Assembly (NCBI RefSeq): GCF_000718005.1
Contig: NZ_JODV01000007.1
Reading direction: 5' to 3' (one strand)
Length of the DNA: 64,000 bases
Source of the DNA: Actinoalloteichus_B caeruleus
GTDB lineage: Bacteria > Actinomycetota > Actinomycetes > Mycobacteriales > Pseudonocardiaceae
Numbering within the stretch: the first letter of the stretch is position 1; each line of letters starts with the position of its first letter. Of this stretch, positions 49,942 to 58,711 are shown piece by piece. Made by a program: the position numbers and the translations under genes. Under the pieces are notes generated by a model. That model worked only from the letters and a program-made list of their open reading frames with translations. It was not told the DNA's origin and made no database searches.

Positions 49942-49956
49942 GTGGTTAGCAACCAC
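49942..49956. promoter_or_regulatory. Palindrome in the divergent promoter region of the CGNR gene
   Basis: GTGGTT-AGC-AACCAC has 6-bp perfect arms. An AT-rich stretch with ATTATGGGGGTTATGCC follows and probably contains the promoter of the CGNR protein gene starting at 50032. The GGTTGCTAACC core on the opposite strand resembles MarR/TetR operators. Confidence 0.45.
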
Positions 49957-50031
49957 CGTGAGGATTATGGGGGTTATGCCAGAGAGGGCGCAACGGGTGG
50001 ATCACACGACCGGACGTTCTAGGGTTGACCG

Positions 50032-50529
50032 ATGACGGAGGGACCCTCGGTGACGAGCCCCCACGACGCGGAGATCGAGCTCCTGATCGTCTTCATGAAC
50101 ACGGCGGACGCCGAGCGGGGCACCGACCTGCTCGACTCGGGCAGCGCGTGGGAACGCTGGGTCGCGGAGCGCGGGCTCGGCGAGCCCGGCGACGCCCAGG
50201 CGGCCAGGCGGGTGCGGGACGCGCTCCGGGCGGCGGCCGGCGCACCGGGAACGGAGCGGGTGGAACCGCCACGCCCCTGGCCGGTCGCCGTGACGCTCCT
50301 CGACGGCGTACCCGCCCTGACCAGTGAGGACGCCATCGGGACCCTGCTCATCACCGCGACCAGGCTCGCCGTCCTCGGCACCTGGGACCGCGTCAAGATC
50401 TGCCCAGCCGACACCTGCCTGTGGGCCTTCTACGACCGGTCCCGCAACCGGTCCCGCTCCTGGTGCTCGATGCGGGTGTGCGGCAACCGGGCCAAGTCGA
50501 GGAACTGGCGGCACCGCGCCAGGGAGTGA
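50032..50529 (+). CDS. CGNR zinc-finger transcription factor
   Basis: The 165-residue protein has an N-terminal ABATE-type domain (ELLIVFMNTADAERGTDLLD) and the C-terminal CGNR zinc finger. The metal site is KICPADTCLWAFYDRSRNRS followed by SWCSMRVCGNRAKSRNWR, with four cysteines and the CGNR motif itself. Such proteins are putative stress-linked regulators in Actinobacteria. It is convergent with the DUF445 gene. Confidence 0.92.
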   Translation: MTEGPSVTSPHDAEIELLIVFMNTADAERGTDLLDSGSAWERWVAERGLGEPGDAQAARRVRDALRAAAGAPGTERVEPPRPWPVAVTLLDGVPALTSEDAIGTLLITATRLAVLGTWDRVKICPADTCLWAFYDRSRNRSRSWCSMRVCGNRAKSRNWRHRARE

Positions 50530-50600
50530 GGGTGGCCGCCCCCGCCCAGCCGCCCGAGGCCGGGCCGGGCCGGGCCGGCCGAGGGGGGCGGTTCCCGAGC

Positions 50601-51860
50601 TCAGAGCACCAGGTGGGAGAAGGTGTGGATGGCCAACCCGGCCAAGGCGCCCACCACGGTGCCGTTGATCCGGATGAACTGGAGGTCGCGGCCCACCTGG
50701 AGTTCGACCTTCCTCGCCGTCTCCACCCCGTCCCAGCGCCGCACGGTGTCGCTGATGAGGGAGGTGAGCTCGTGGCGGTAGTTCTCCACCACGTGGACCA
50801 CCGCGGTCTCCAGCCACCGCTCGGCCTTGTCCCGCATCTCGGGGTCCGTGGCCAGCCGCTCGCCCAACGACTCGATCCCGCCGCGAACCCGGGTCCGGAG
50901 CTCACTCGACGGGTCCTCCGCCGCGGACAACAGCATCTCCTTGGCCCTGCTCCAGAGCGAGGCCGCGAGACCCTGCACGGCGGGATGCGCCAGCACCTCG
51001 CGCTTGAACCGCTCGGCCCTGGCCATCGCCTCCGGGTCCTCCCGCAGATCCCTGGCGAACTGGGTGAGGAAGTCGTCGAGCATCAGGCGGACCCGGTGGT
51101 TCGGGTCGTCCCGGACGGCCCGGGCGAAGGTGAGCACCTCCCCGTAGACCCGGTCGCCGACCATGGAGTCCACGAAACGGGGCGACCAGGACGGCGCCCG
51201 CTCCGACACGACCCGCCGGAGGGTGTCCTCGTTGTCCCGCACCCACTCGTACGCGCGGTCGCAGAGCAGGTCCACGAGCCGGTGGTGGCTGCCCTCGGCC
51301 ACCACCTGGCCGAGGAGGCGCCCCAGCGGCGGCCCCCACGGTTGTTCCTCCAACCGCCGCACCACGGCCTGCTCCAGGACCACCCGCACGTCGTCGTCCC
51401 GCAGCACCGCGACCGCCCCACGTAGGGCAGTGGACAGTTCGGAGGTGAGCCGTTCCGCGTTGTCCGGACGCGCGAGCCACCTACCCACCCGCGCCCCGAC
51501 CTCGGCCTGGCGGAGCCGGTCCCGGACCACCGTCTCAGCGAGGAAGTTGGCCCCCACGAAGTCACCGAGGCTGTCGCCGATCTCGTTCTTCCTGGTGGGG
51601 ATGATGGCGGTGTGGGGGATCGGCAGCCCCAGCGGCCGGCGGAACAGCGCCGTCACCGCGAACCAGTCGGCGAGGGCACCGACCATGCCCGCCTCGGCCG
51701 CCGCCCGCACGTACCCCACCCAGACCGGTGCCCCGGCGTGTTCCTGCCACCTGGCCACCACGTACACCACCGAGGCGAGCAGCAGCAGGCCGGTGGCGAC
51801 GGCCTTCATCCGGCGCAGGGCGCGCCGCCTGGTCAGTTCATCGGGCAGAGGCTGGGACAC
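50601..51860 (-). CDS. DUF445-domain membrane-associated protein
   Basis: The 419-residue protein has an N-terminal span (AVATGLLLLASVVYVVARWQ) followed by the family signature EAGMVGALADWFAVTALFRR and PLGLPIPHTAIIPTRKNEIG. A long, mostly helical region follows, and a C-terminal span VVGALAGLAIHTFSHLVL contains the common NGTVVGALAG motif. The function of DUF445 (YheB/YjiN type) is unknown. The start is GTG 51860. Confidence 0.92.
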   Translation of the reverse strand: MSQPLPDELTRRRALRRMKAVATGLLLLASVVYVVARWQEHAGAPVWVGYVRAAAEAGMVGALADWFAVTALFRRPLGLPIPHTAIIPTRKNEIGDSLGDFVGANFLAETVVRDRLRQAEVGARVGRWLARPDNAERLTSELSTALRGAVAVLRDDDVRVVLEQAVVRRLEEQPWGPPLGRLLGQVVAEGSHHRLVDLLCDRAYEWVRDNEDTLRRVVSERAPSWSPRFVDSMVGDRVYGEVLTFARAVRDDPNHRVRLMLDDFLTQFARDLREDPEAMARAERFKREVLAHPAVQGLAASLWSRAKEMLLSAAEDPSSELRTRVRGGIESLGERLATDPEMRDKAERWLETAVVHVVENYRHELTSLISDTVRRWDGVETARKVELQVGRDLQFIRINGTVVGALAGLAIHTFSHLVL

Positions 51861-51904
51861 GACGCCGATTCTTCCCGACGGAGCGGGCTGACAGGATGCG
51901 ACGT

Positions 51905-53086
51905 GTGAGTACTCCAGCTCTCGTCAACAGGCTGCGACCCTTCACGTCCACCATCTTCGCCGAGATGACGGCCCTGGCCACCCGCACCGGCGCGGTGAAC
52001 CTCGGGCAGGGTTTCCCGGACAGCGACGGCCCGATGGGCATGTTGCAGGTGGCGCGGCGCGCGATCGCCGAGGGAGTCAACCAGTACCCGCCCGGACCGG
52101 GCCGCCCGGAGCTGCGGGAGGCCATCGCGGCGCACCGCAGCACCAGGTACGGCACCGAGTACGACCCGGACACCGAGGTGCTGGTCACCGTCGGGGCCAC
52201 CGAGGCCATCGCGGCCAGCCTGCTGGCCCTGGTCGAACCGGGCGACGAGGTCGTGCTGGTCGAGCCCTACTACGACTCCTACGCCGCGGCGGTCGCGTTG
52301 GCCGGCGCCACCCGCAGGGTGGCCCCCCTCGTCCTGGACCCGGCGACCAAGCGCTTCCGCCTCGACGTCGACGCGCTGCGGGCGGCCGTCGGCCCCCGCA
52401 CCAGGGCGCTGCTGCTCAACTCCCCGCACAACCCGACGGGCACGGTGCTCACCGAAGACGAGCTCACCGCCGTCGCGGAGATCTGCCGGGAGCACGACCT
52501 GATCGCCATCACCGACGAGGTGTACGAGCACCTCGTCTACGACGACGCCCCCGAGGGGGCCGTCCACCGGCCGCTGGCGACCCTGCCGGGCATGGTCGAC
52601 CGCACCCTGGCGATCTCCAGCGGGGGCAAGACCTTCAACACCACCGGGTGGAAGATCGGCTGGGTCTGCGGGCCGGCCGAACTGGTCTCGGCGGTGCGGG
52701 CGGCGAAGCAGTTCCTGACCTTCGTCGGCGGCGCGCCGTTCCAACCGGCGATCGCGCACGCCCTGCGCCAGGAGATGGACTGGGTCGAACGCCTCCGGAA
52801 GGACCTCCAGGCGAAGCGGGACCGCCTGTCGGAGGGTCTGACCGATGCCGGGTTCGACGTGCTGGGCACGGCGGGGACCTACTTCGTCTGCGCCGACGCG
52901 CGTCCGCTCGGCTACGAGGACGGCGCCGAGCTCTGCCGGGCGCTGCCGGAGCGGATCGGCGTGGCGGCCATCCCCGTCCAGGTCTTCTGCGACAACCCGG
53001 ATCCGATGCGGCACCTGGTGCGCTTCGCCTTCTGCAAGAAGACGGCGGTGCTGGACGAGGCACTGCGCCGGTTGCGGAGGCTCTGA
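51905..53086 (+). CDS. PLP-dependent aminotransferase, DapC (N-succinyldiaminopimelate aminotransferase)-like
   Basis: The 393-residue fold-type I aminotransferase starts NRLRPFTSTIFAEMTALATR and has GAVNLGQGFPDSDGP, LVTVGATEAIAASLLALVEP, LLLNSPHNPTGTVL, and the PLP lysine in ISSGGKTFNTTGWKIGW. FAFCKKTAVLDEALRRL closes the fold. It resembles M. tuberculosis DapC (Rv0858c). Kynurenine or methionine aminotransferases have the same motifs. GTG 51905 is chosen because AGGA lies 6 nt upstream. ATG 51896 is an alternative. Confidence 0.9.
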   Translation: MSTPALVNRLRPFTSTIFAEMTALATRTGAVNLGQGFPDSDGPMGMLQVARRAIAEGVNQYPPGPGRPELREAIAAHRSTRYGTEYDPDTEVLVTVGATEAIAASLLALVEPGDEVVLVEPYYDSYAAAVALAGATRRVAPLVLDPATKRFRLDVDALRAAVGPRTRALLLNSPHNPTGTVLTEDELTAVAEICREHDLIAITDEVYEHLVYDDAPEGAVHRPLATLPGMVDRTLAISSGGKTFNTTGWKIGWVCGPAELVSAVRAAKQFLTFVGGAPFQPAIAHALRQEMDWVERLRKDLQAKRDRLSEGLTDAGFDVLGTAGTYFVCADARPLGYEDGAELCRALPERIGVAAIPVQVFCDNPDPMRHLVRFAFCKKTAVLDEALRRLRRL

Positions 53087-53180
53087 GCACACCGGCGTCC
53101 CACCGCCGGCGGGACGGCGGGGCACCCCGCTTCAGCGCGCCCCGGCTCCGACGCGCCCCCGACCCGCCACTCCGGGGTCC

Positions 53181-55910
53181 TCAGCCGACGCCGAGGCACA
53201 CGAAGCCGCGCTCGCCGGTGGCTGACCCCGCCCCGGCGAGGGCGGCCGCCGGCGACTGGCCCCGCGCGAGGTTCCGGTACAGGGCGCCCATCACGGCCGC
53301 CGTCCTGCCGTCGGGGACCGGCAGCACGCTGGCGATCAGGGTGCGTGCCCCACCGGCCAGGACGGCAGCGGGCACCCCGGTGGCCGCTCCGCCCGGCCCC
53401 ACCGACGCCAGGCCGAGGTCGCAGGCCGCCAGGACCACCAGGTCGGGGCCGCCACGACCGCCGGCGGGCGCGAGGTCGTGGCAACAGACGGTGCCGTCGG
53501 CGAGCACCAGCCCGGAGAGCAGCGGGCGATCCCGCCGCAGGGCCCCGTGGCCGGCCACGTGCACCAGCGAGGCGTGCCGGGCGGCGGTCAGCACGGCGGA
53601 CGCGGTCGCCGCGCCGCCCACCAGCGTGCGGCCACCGAACCTCCTGGCGAGGACGCGGACCTCCCGTTCGGCGGCGGGCAGCCCGGGGCCGGCGACCCAC
53701 AGCGCGGGGCCGTCCATCCGCACGGCACCGCGAGGCCCAGCGCGCTCGCCTTCCGCCCAGGCGCTCACGGAGGAGGTCACGACCACCGGCCGGTCGGCCA
53801 GACCTGGCAGCGCCGCCCACGGCATCGAGTGCAACGGTCCCGTCGGGACCACCACCACGCCTCGGTCGGCCAGGGCGCCTCGCAGCGGCCCGAGCAGGAC
53901 GCGGTCCAGCGCGGCCGAGGACCGCGCCACGGCGCCGGCGGCGGCCCCTCGGAGCCGGCCCCTCGGGGTGGCGACCAGCTGGACGAGGCCGGCACGCAGG
54001 TAACCGACCTCCGCCGCGATCTCGCGCGTCGTCCCGAGGTCACACCAGCGAGGCTCGGAACCGGCGACCACCGTCGCCGCGACCAGACGGCCCCCCACCT
54101 GCGAGAAACTCACCAGGCACCGGTCGAGCAACAGGTCGGGGAGCACCTCCGGTGGCACCGGCGCGCGGGGCGCGCACAGCTGACCACTCGCCCGCCGCAG
54201 CGCCTGTTCCGCCACCGCCCGCTCCGCTGACGCGGGGAACTCCTCGCCGCGTGTCCGCCGGACCGCCCGCAGCTCGGTGAGGCGACGGCGCAGCAGGAAC
54301 GCGTCCCGCGACCACCGCCCGGACTCGGTTCCCGCTGAGGGCGGCGACCCCACCGCCGGCTGCCCCGGCGAGGCCCCGCGCCCGCCTCCCCGGCACGGGG
54401 GCTTCCGATCCCCACCCGGCCCGACCGACTCGGTGCGCGCCCGGTGCCGCTCGACGAACCGCAGGGCGGCGGCCGGCTCCCCGGCCCGCACCGCCGACAC
54501 CAGCCCCACGGTGGCGAGTTCCGAGCTCACCTCGAGTGCCCGCCCCCGAAGCTCCACCGCTGCCCGGAGCGTCGGATCGGTGTCGACGACGGCCATCCCC
54601 CTGGTCGCGGCGCGCCCGGCCGCGGCGGCGTCGCCCCGTCCCAGGGCTCGCAGGCCCCTGGCGAGCAGACCGTTCGCGGTCACCAGACGATCGCCCCCGG
54701 GGTAGTCCTCCGCGGTGTCGCTGGCCGCGCGCAGCGCCCGGTCGGCCTCGTGCGCCACCCCACGCTCCGCCGCCAACCGCCCGACCGCCAGCAGCAGTCC
54801 CACGGCGACCGAGTGCCAGCCGCGCCGACGGCACGCCATCGCCACCCGCTCGGCGGCCGCCAGGTCCGGGGCGGCGGGTCCGCCGAGGGACAGGGACGCC
54901 CGGCACACCAGCGCGTCGGCCAGCACCACCCACGCCGCGCCCCGGCGGGCGCGGCTCAGCCTGGCCGCGGACCGCGCGGAGCCGACCGCGAGGTCGGGCC
55001 GCCCCCGCGCCAGTTCGCAGGACGCCCGCGTGACGAGCGCCTCGGCCCGTGCCACGTCATCCCGTGACTCCTCGGCCCGCGACACCACCTCGTCCAGCAC
55101 GTCGCCAGCCTCCCGGAGGAGGCCGGCCGCGATCAGCGCCTCCGCCCGGTCGACCAGCGCCCCCGGGTCCCCTCGGTGGCCGCCCGCCCGTTCGGTGGGT
55201 CCGTCGAACGCGCGCAGCGCGGCCGCCACGTCCCCTCGCCGGAGCGCCAGGAACCCGCGGTTGTCCCGGCAGGCGGCGAGACGCGGGGTCTCGCCCAACG
55301 CCTCCCAGATGCGCTCCGCCCGCCGGAGTCCTCGCTCACCCTCCCGTTCCCGCCCGAGGTACCCGCAGGCGACCGCCCGGGCGTTGCACCCGATGGCGAG
55401 CCACCGCCGGTCCCCCCTGGCCGCCAGCGCCCGCAGTGCGCGGTCCAGCCGTCCGACGGCCTCGGCCCACTCACCCAGGGAGCAGGCCACCACCGCCCGC
55501 ACGCAGTGCGCCCTGGCCCGAACTCCCGGGTCCGGGCGGCGGGCGAGGTGGTCGAGGTGCGCGAGGCAGCCCTCGGTGTCCCCGAGCCGGAGCCGGACCC
55601 AGGCCGAGGTGAGCCTCAGCGAGGACCCCGAGGCCGTCCCCGGGCCTCCCCTGGCGCGGACCGCGGCCGCGCGCGCCGAGTCGAGGCTGTGCTGGGCTCG
55701 CGCCGGCTCGCCGAGTTCCAGGAAGGCCAGCGCCCTGGCGTGTTCGACGAGGGAACGGTCGGCGGTGCCCCGCGTGCCCGGGGCGAGCACGCGGGCGGAC
55801 TCGTCGAGGACCCGCCGGGGCTCGGCGGTCGCCCGGCGGAGCAACCACCTCGGATCCGGCCCGCCCCGCCCGTGCCCGGCCGCCGGGTGTTCCCGCGCGA
55901 GCGCCGTCAT
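53181..55910 (-). CDS. TPR-like/CHAT-domain caspase-like protease
   Basis: The 909-residue protein starts with about 490 residues of Ala/Arg-rich helical repeats (ARALAFLELGEPARAQHSLD, VVACSLGEWAEAVGRLDRAL, TPR/SEL1-like). A disordered Gly/Pro linker follows, then a C-terminal CHAT domain. The predicted catalytic dyad is His about 788 in LVHVAGHGAL and Cys about 830 in VVLAACDLGLA, and the fold markers VVVVPTGPLHSMPWAALPGL and AVLAGGARTLIASVLPVPD are intact. CHAT enzymes act in regulated proteolysis, often in conflict or cell-death systems. The ATG overlaps the upstream gene stop (ATGA), so it is coupled to the small beta-rich protein and the ECF sigma gene. No signal peptide is seen. Confidence 0.9.
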   Translation of the reverse strand: MTALAREHPAAGHGRGGPDPRWLLRRATAEPRRVLDESARVLAPGTRGTADRSLVEHARALAFLELGEPARAQHSLDSARAAAVRARGGPGTASGSSLRLTSAWVRLRLGDTEGCLAHLDHLARRPDPGVRARAHCVRAVVACSLGEWAEAVGRLDRALRALAARGDRRWLAIGCNARAVACGYLGREREGERGLRRAERIWEALGETPRLAACRDNRGFLALRRGDVAAALRAFDGPTERAGGHRGDPGALVDRAEALIAAGLLREAGDVLDEVVSRAEESRDDVARAEALVTRASCELARGRPDLAVGSARSAARLSRARRGAAWVVLADALVCRASLSLGGPAAPDLAAAERVAMACRRRGWHSVAVGLLLAVGRLAAERGVAHEADRALRAASDTAEDYPGGDRLVTANGLLARGLRALGRGDAAAAGRAATRGMAVVDTDPTLRAAVELRGRALEVSSELATVGLVSAVRAGEPAAALRFVERHRARTESVGPGGDRKPPCRGGGRGASPGQPAVGSPPSAGTESGRWSRDAFLLRRRLTELRAVRRTRGEEFPASAERAVAEQALRRASGQLCAPRAPVPPEVLPDLLLDRCLVSFSQVGGRLVAATVVAGSEPRWCDLGTTREIAAEVGYLRAGLVQLVATPRGRLRGAAAGAVARSSAALDRVLLGPLRGALADRGVVVVPTGPLHSMPWAALPGLADRPVVVTSSVSAWAEGERAGPRGAVRMDGPALWVAGPGLPAAEREVRVLARRFGGRTLVGGAATASAVLTAARHASLVHVAGHGALRRDRPLLSGLVLADGTVCCHDLAPAGGRGGPDLVVLAACDLGLASVGPGGAATGVPAAVLAGGARTLIASVLPVPDGRTAAVMGALYRNLARGQSPAAALAGAGSATGERGFVCLGVG

Positions 55911-56398
55911 CGCACCAACCACCCGGTGGACAGCGGCCGTTGGTCCTGCCGCACCAGCATCAGCTGGAGCGGGCCGGCGGGGACTTCCGCCGTGAACCGG
56001 CCGCCCCCGTCCAGCTCGACGAACACCGAACCGGCGGGGTGCAGGACCCGGACTCCACCGCCCGGGCGGGGGAACGGGGTGACGAACCCGACCACCCGGA
56101 GCTGGTCGCGCTCACCCCAGTCCAGGTCGAGGGTGAGGGTCACTCCCTCCCCGGCGAAGGCCAGCACGCGGGCCCCCACCCCCGATCCGCGCCGCCGGAG
56201 GACGGGACCGCCGCCGGCGAGGAGCTGGTCACCGAGTCGACGCAGCTGACCGGCGCTGGTCGCGGCGCGCCGTCGCCCCAGGGAGTAGGCGGCCAGCGCG
56301 TCCCGACGCGCCCGCTCCGGCATCGGGTCGGTGGTGCGCAGCGCGGCCGCGAGGACGTCGAGGAGTTCGTCGGGGGCGCCGGGACGCTCAGAGCTCAC
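55907..56398 (-). CDS. Hypothetical protein between ECF sigma and CHAT genes, with beta-rich C-terminal domain
   Basis: The 163-residue protein has an N-terminal helical part (DELLDVLAAALRTTDPMPER, RARRDALAAYSLGRRRA). A C-terminal beta-sandwich-like module follows: VLAFAGEGVTLTLDLDWGER, RVVGFVTPFPRPGGGVRVLH and GRFTAEVPAGPLQLMLVRQD. It resembles the carboxypeptidase-regulatory-like modules seen next to ECF sigma factors in Streptomyces. GTG 56398 lies inside the sigma gene end (11-nt overlap) with GGAGG 5 nt upstream. It may act as an anti-sigma or adaptor, but there is no zinc-binding or membrane motif. Confidence 0.75.
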   Translation of the reverse strand: MSSERPGAPDELLDVLAAALRTTDPMPERARRDALAAYSLGRRRAATSAGQLRRLGDQLLAGGGPVLRRRGSGVGARVLAFAGEGVTLTLDLDWGERDQLRVVGFVTPFPRPGGGVRVLHPAGSVFVELDGGGRFTAEVPAGPLQLMLVRQDQRPLSTGWLVR

Positions 56399-57002
56399 CT
56401 CGGCCTCCGACGTCCTCGCCCCGGGACCGGTGGTCGGCTGGCGTCGCGCCGCCCAACCGTTCGCGCAACCGCCGGAGGCAGCGGCCCCGGGCGGGGCCGA
56501 TGCTGGCGAGCGGGACGTCCAACGCGAGGCTGATCTGCCGGTAACTCCACTCGGGGGCGAAGGCGAGCGCCGTGAGCAGCCGCTGGCAGCGGTCGGGCAG
56601 GGACCGCAGTGCCCGCCAGACCCCGGCGCGCTCGGCGCCGAGCATCGCCTCGACCTCCGCCGAACGGGCCTGGCCGTGCCAGGTGGCGATGTCCGCGCCC
56701 GCGCCGGCGAGGATCTCGCCGTGCCGGTCGCGCAACAGCCGACGGGCGGCGTTCCTGGTTGTGGCCACCAACCAGCCAGGCAGGCGGGACGGGTCCCGCA
56801 CACTGGCGAGGCGTTCGGCCAGGGTCAGCCACGTCGTCTGCGCCACGTCAGCGGCGTCGGCGGGGTCGAGCCGGAACGACCTCGCCACGGCCCAGACGAG
56901 TTCGGCGTACTCGTCGACCAGTTCGCGCCAGGCCACCTCGTCACCCGCGAGCGCTCGTTCGACCAGTCCTGGTGCCCCGTCCTGCCTCGGCCGTCCCCGC
57001 AC
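56388..57002 (-). CDS. ECF RNA polymerase sigma factor of the CHAT/S8 protease operon
   Basis: The 204-residue sigma factor has region 2 (AWRELVDEYAELVWAVARSF, LDPADAADVAQTTWLTLAER, RLPGWLVATTRNAARRLLRD) and region 4 (LRSLPDRCQRLLTALAFAPE, WSYRQISLALDVPLASIGPA, RGRCLRRLRERLG). GGAGG precedes GTG 57002. It is followed by the small beta-rich protein and the CHAT gene in overlapping frames, while the S8 protease gene lies upstream with 120 nt between. It probably directs its own operon. No obvious -35/-10 pair was found. Confidence 0.92.
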   Translation of the reverse strand: MRGRPRQDGAPGLVERALAGDEVAWRELVDEYAELVWAVARSFRLDPADAADVAQTTWLTLAERLASVRDPSRLPGWLVATTRNAARRLLRDRHGEILAGAGADIATWHGQARSAEVEAMLGAERAGVWRALRSLPDRCQRLLTALAFAPEWSYRQISLALDVPLASIGPARGRCLRRLRERLGGATPADHRSRGEDVGGRGEL

Positions 57003-57079
57003 CCCGCACCTCCGCCCCGTTCCCGATCACGACGCGGGTTGGAGGCGTCAGCACCCGTCTCGGCTCCGAGCGGGGCCCA

Positions 57080-57121
57080 GGACCGCCCGAAGGGGTGAGC
57101 GGGGACGGCCGTCGGCGGTCC
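57080..57121 (-). terminator. Hairpin between S8 protease and ECF sigma genes
   Basis: GGACCGCC/GGCGGTCC arms (8 bp) enclose a 26-nt loop that itself has the palindrome GACGGCCGTC. It begins 2 nt after the S8 protease stop. It may terminate a separate S8 transcript or attenuate read-through. Confidence 0.4.
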
Positions 57122-57122
57122 C

Positions 57123-58379
57123 TCAGCGTGCCGGGAAGTGCCGCAACACCTCGGCCCGGGCGGCCTCCGCCGTCACCCCGTTCCGCCGCAGCAGGGCCAA
57201 CTCGGCCGCGATCCTCGGCGCGGCGAAGGAAGTGCCGCTCCACCGGGCGAAGCCGTACCTCCGGTGTTCGGTCCCCGGTGCGTGGTACCCGGCCCCCGGC
57301 CGCAGCTGCACGAAGCTGGAGGCGACGTCGACGCCAGGAGCGGCGGCGTCCACCCAGGGCCCGTGGTTGGCGAAGCCCGGGCGCCGGCCCGCCGCGTCGA
57401 TCGCGGAGACGGCCAGCACCTCGGGGAGGGCCGCCGGCCAGAACGGCCGGTCGGAGCCGAGGTTCCCGGCGGCGGCCACCACGGTGGCGTCCCGGTACGC
57501 GAGCACCTCCCGGCGCAGGAGCGGCGGGCAGGCGTTGTCGGCGGTCAGGCATCCGGAGCTGAGCACGACGGCGTGCACGTGCTCCCCGCTGCCGGCGGCA
57601 CGGCGGCGGACCCGGCGCAGCCCACCCATGACCGTGACGTCGTCGGTGATCCCCAGGGACGACAGCACCCGCTGGTGGCGCAGGGTCACCCCTGGCGCGT
57701 GCTGGAGGAGGATGCCGGCGATGAAGGTGCCGTGGCCCGCGTGCCGGTCCTGGCCGGCGTCGTCGTCGGCGTCGAGGACCTCCGGGGAGAGACCCCACTC
57801 GGAGAACCAGGTGCGGCCGGCGAACCACGGGTGGGGGTCGAGGCCCGTGTCGAGCACGGCCACCGTGACCGCCGGCTCCCAGACCTCGTCGGCGGGCGCG
57901 GGGGGAACCGGTTCCCCTGGTCGGTCCAGCTCGGGGCCGACCGGCGCGGGGGTGTCCTGGAGCAGGGGGGTTCCGTGGAGGACCGGGCTGCCGAAGTGCA
58001 CGTGGTTGGGTTGCACTGACGACGGTCCGGTCGTGCCGGCCGCCGTCGCGGCCTCCGCCGCGAGCTCGACGCAGTGACCGCGTTCCGCGGGGCGGAGCCG
58101 CAGGCGGGTCACGCCGAGTTGGTCGTGCGTCTGTTCCCCGTCCACCCAACGCCGGAGCCCGTCCCGCACCAGCTCGGCCTTGTCGGCGGCGACGAGCAGC
58201 TCACCGCCCCGGACCACGCACTCCGCCGGGCCGCCCGGGTCGTGCACGACGAGGTCCGGGTCGTAGGGACGAAGCTGTTCCACCAGGTCGGGCAGCGGCC
58301 GCTGGGACTCGGCGGCCGGTCCCACCGGCAGGTTCGAGATCGTCATGGCAGCCAGCTTGCCAAGATCATCTTCGGTCAT
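57123..58379 (-). CDS. S8-family subtilisin-like serine protease (cytoplasmic form)
   Basis: From ATG 58379 the protein has 418 residues. The subtilase triad is complete: Asp177 in VTVAVLDTGLDPH, His216 in RHAGHGTFIAGIL, Ser384 in ARWSGTSFAAPRIA, and oxyanion Asn306 in VVAAAGNLGSD. There is no signal peptide. The first 165 residues form an acidic propeptide-like region. ATG 58346 is an alternative start. It is the first gene of the unit with the ECF sigma factor and CHAT protease, which places two proteases of different class under one control. Confidence 0.92.
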   Translation of the reverse strand: MTEDDLGKLAAMTISNLPVGPAAESQRPLPDLVEQLRPYDPDLVVHDPGGPAECVVRGGELLVAADKAELVRDGLRRWVDGEQTHDQLGVTRLRLRPAERGHCVELAAEAATAAGTTGPSSVQPNHVHFGSPVLHGTPLLQDTPAPVGPELDRPGEPVPPAPADEVWEPAVTVAVLDTGLDPHPWFAGRTWFSEWGLSPEVLDADDDAGQDRHAGHGTFIAGILLQHAPGVTLRHQRVLSSLGITDDVTVMGGLRRVRRRAAGSGEHVHAVVLSSGCLTADNACPPLLRREVLAYRDATVVAAAGNLGSDRPFWPAALPEVLAVSAIDAAGRRPGFANHGPWVDAAAPGVDVASSFVQLRPGAGYHAPGTEHRRYGFARWSGTSFAAPRIAAELALLRRNGVTAEAARAEVLRHFPAR

Positions 58380-58503
58380 CGGCCGGACGCGCCCGGCCGG
58401 TGATCTCTTCACCCGAGGTGGTGAGTGGGGATGCGTGGGCATCCGGGCGGCGGACCGGCGCACTCAACCGATCAAGCCTGCTTCCGGGCGTGGATAACCC
58501 ACA

Positions 58504-58692
58504 GTGACCCCTATGTCGCCTATCCCTCAACCGGTGCGGATCGTCCGCCTGTACGAGTGGTTGGGACAGGGGATGCTCGCGTTGCGGACGGCGGGAGCGG
58601 ACGATGTCAATGTCCTCCGCGACGTGCCCCACCCCGCCGGCGACACGACACCGCCGGACCTTCCAGGGCACGTGCGGAACGAACTCAGGTGA
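58504..58692 (+). CDS. Small hypothetical protein upstream of the secreted protein gene
   Basis: A 62-residue frame reads SPIPQPVRIVRLYEWLGQGM followed by LALRTAGADDVNVLRDVPHP. The first half has an amphipathic-helix look and low Arg/Pro content for this genome, suggesting real coding. It starts GTG 58504 or ATG 58513, with no clear ribosome binding site, and stops 19 nt before the next gene. It is divergent from the S8 protease. No family was recognised. Confidence 0.45.
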   Translation: MTPMSPIPQPVRIVRLYEWLGQGMLALRTAGADDVNVLRDVPHPAGDTTPPDLPGHVRNELR

Positions 58693-58711
58693 AGGCAACC
58701 AACAGGTGGTA

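Noticed and set aside
49674..49952. 92-codon frame with several Trp/Arg residues upstream of the VOC gene
   Set aside because: Its composition is shadow-like. A competing frame (49690-49878) has a better start and a calmer composition, and was listed with low confidence instead.
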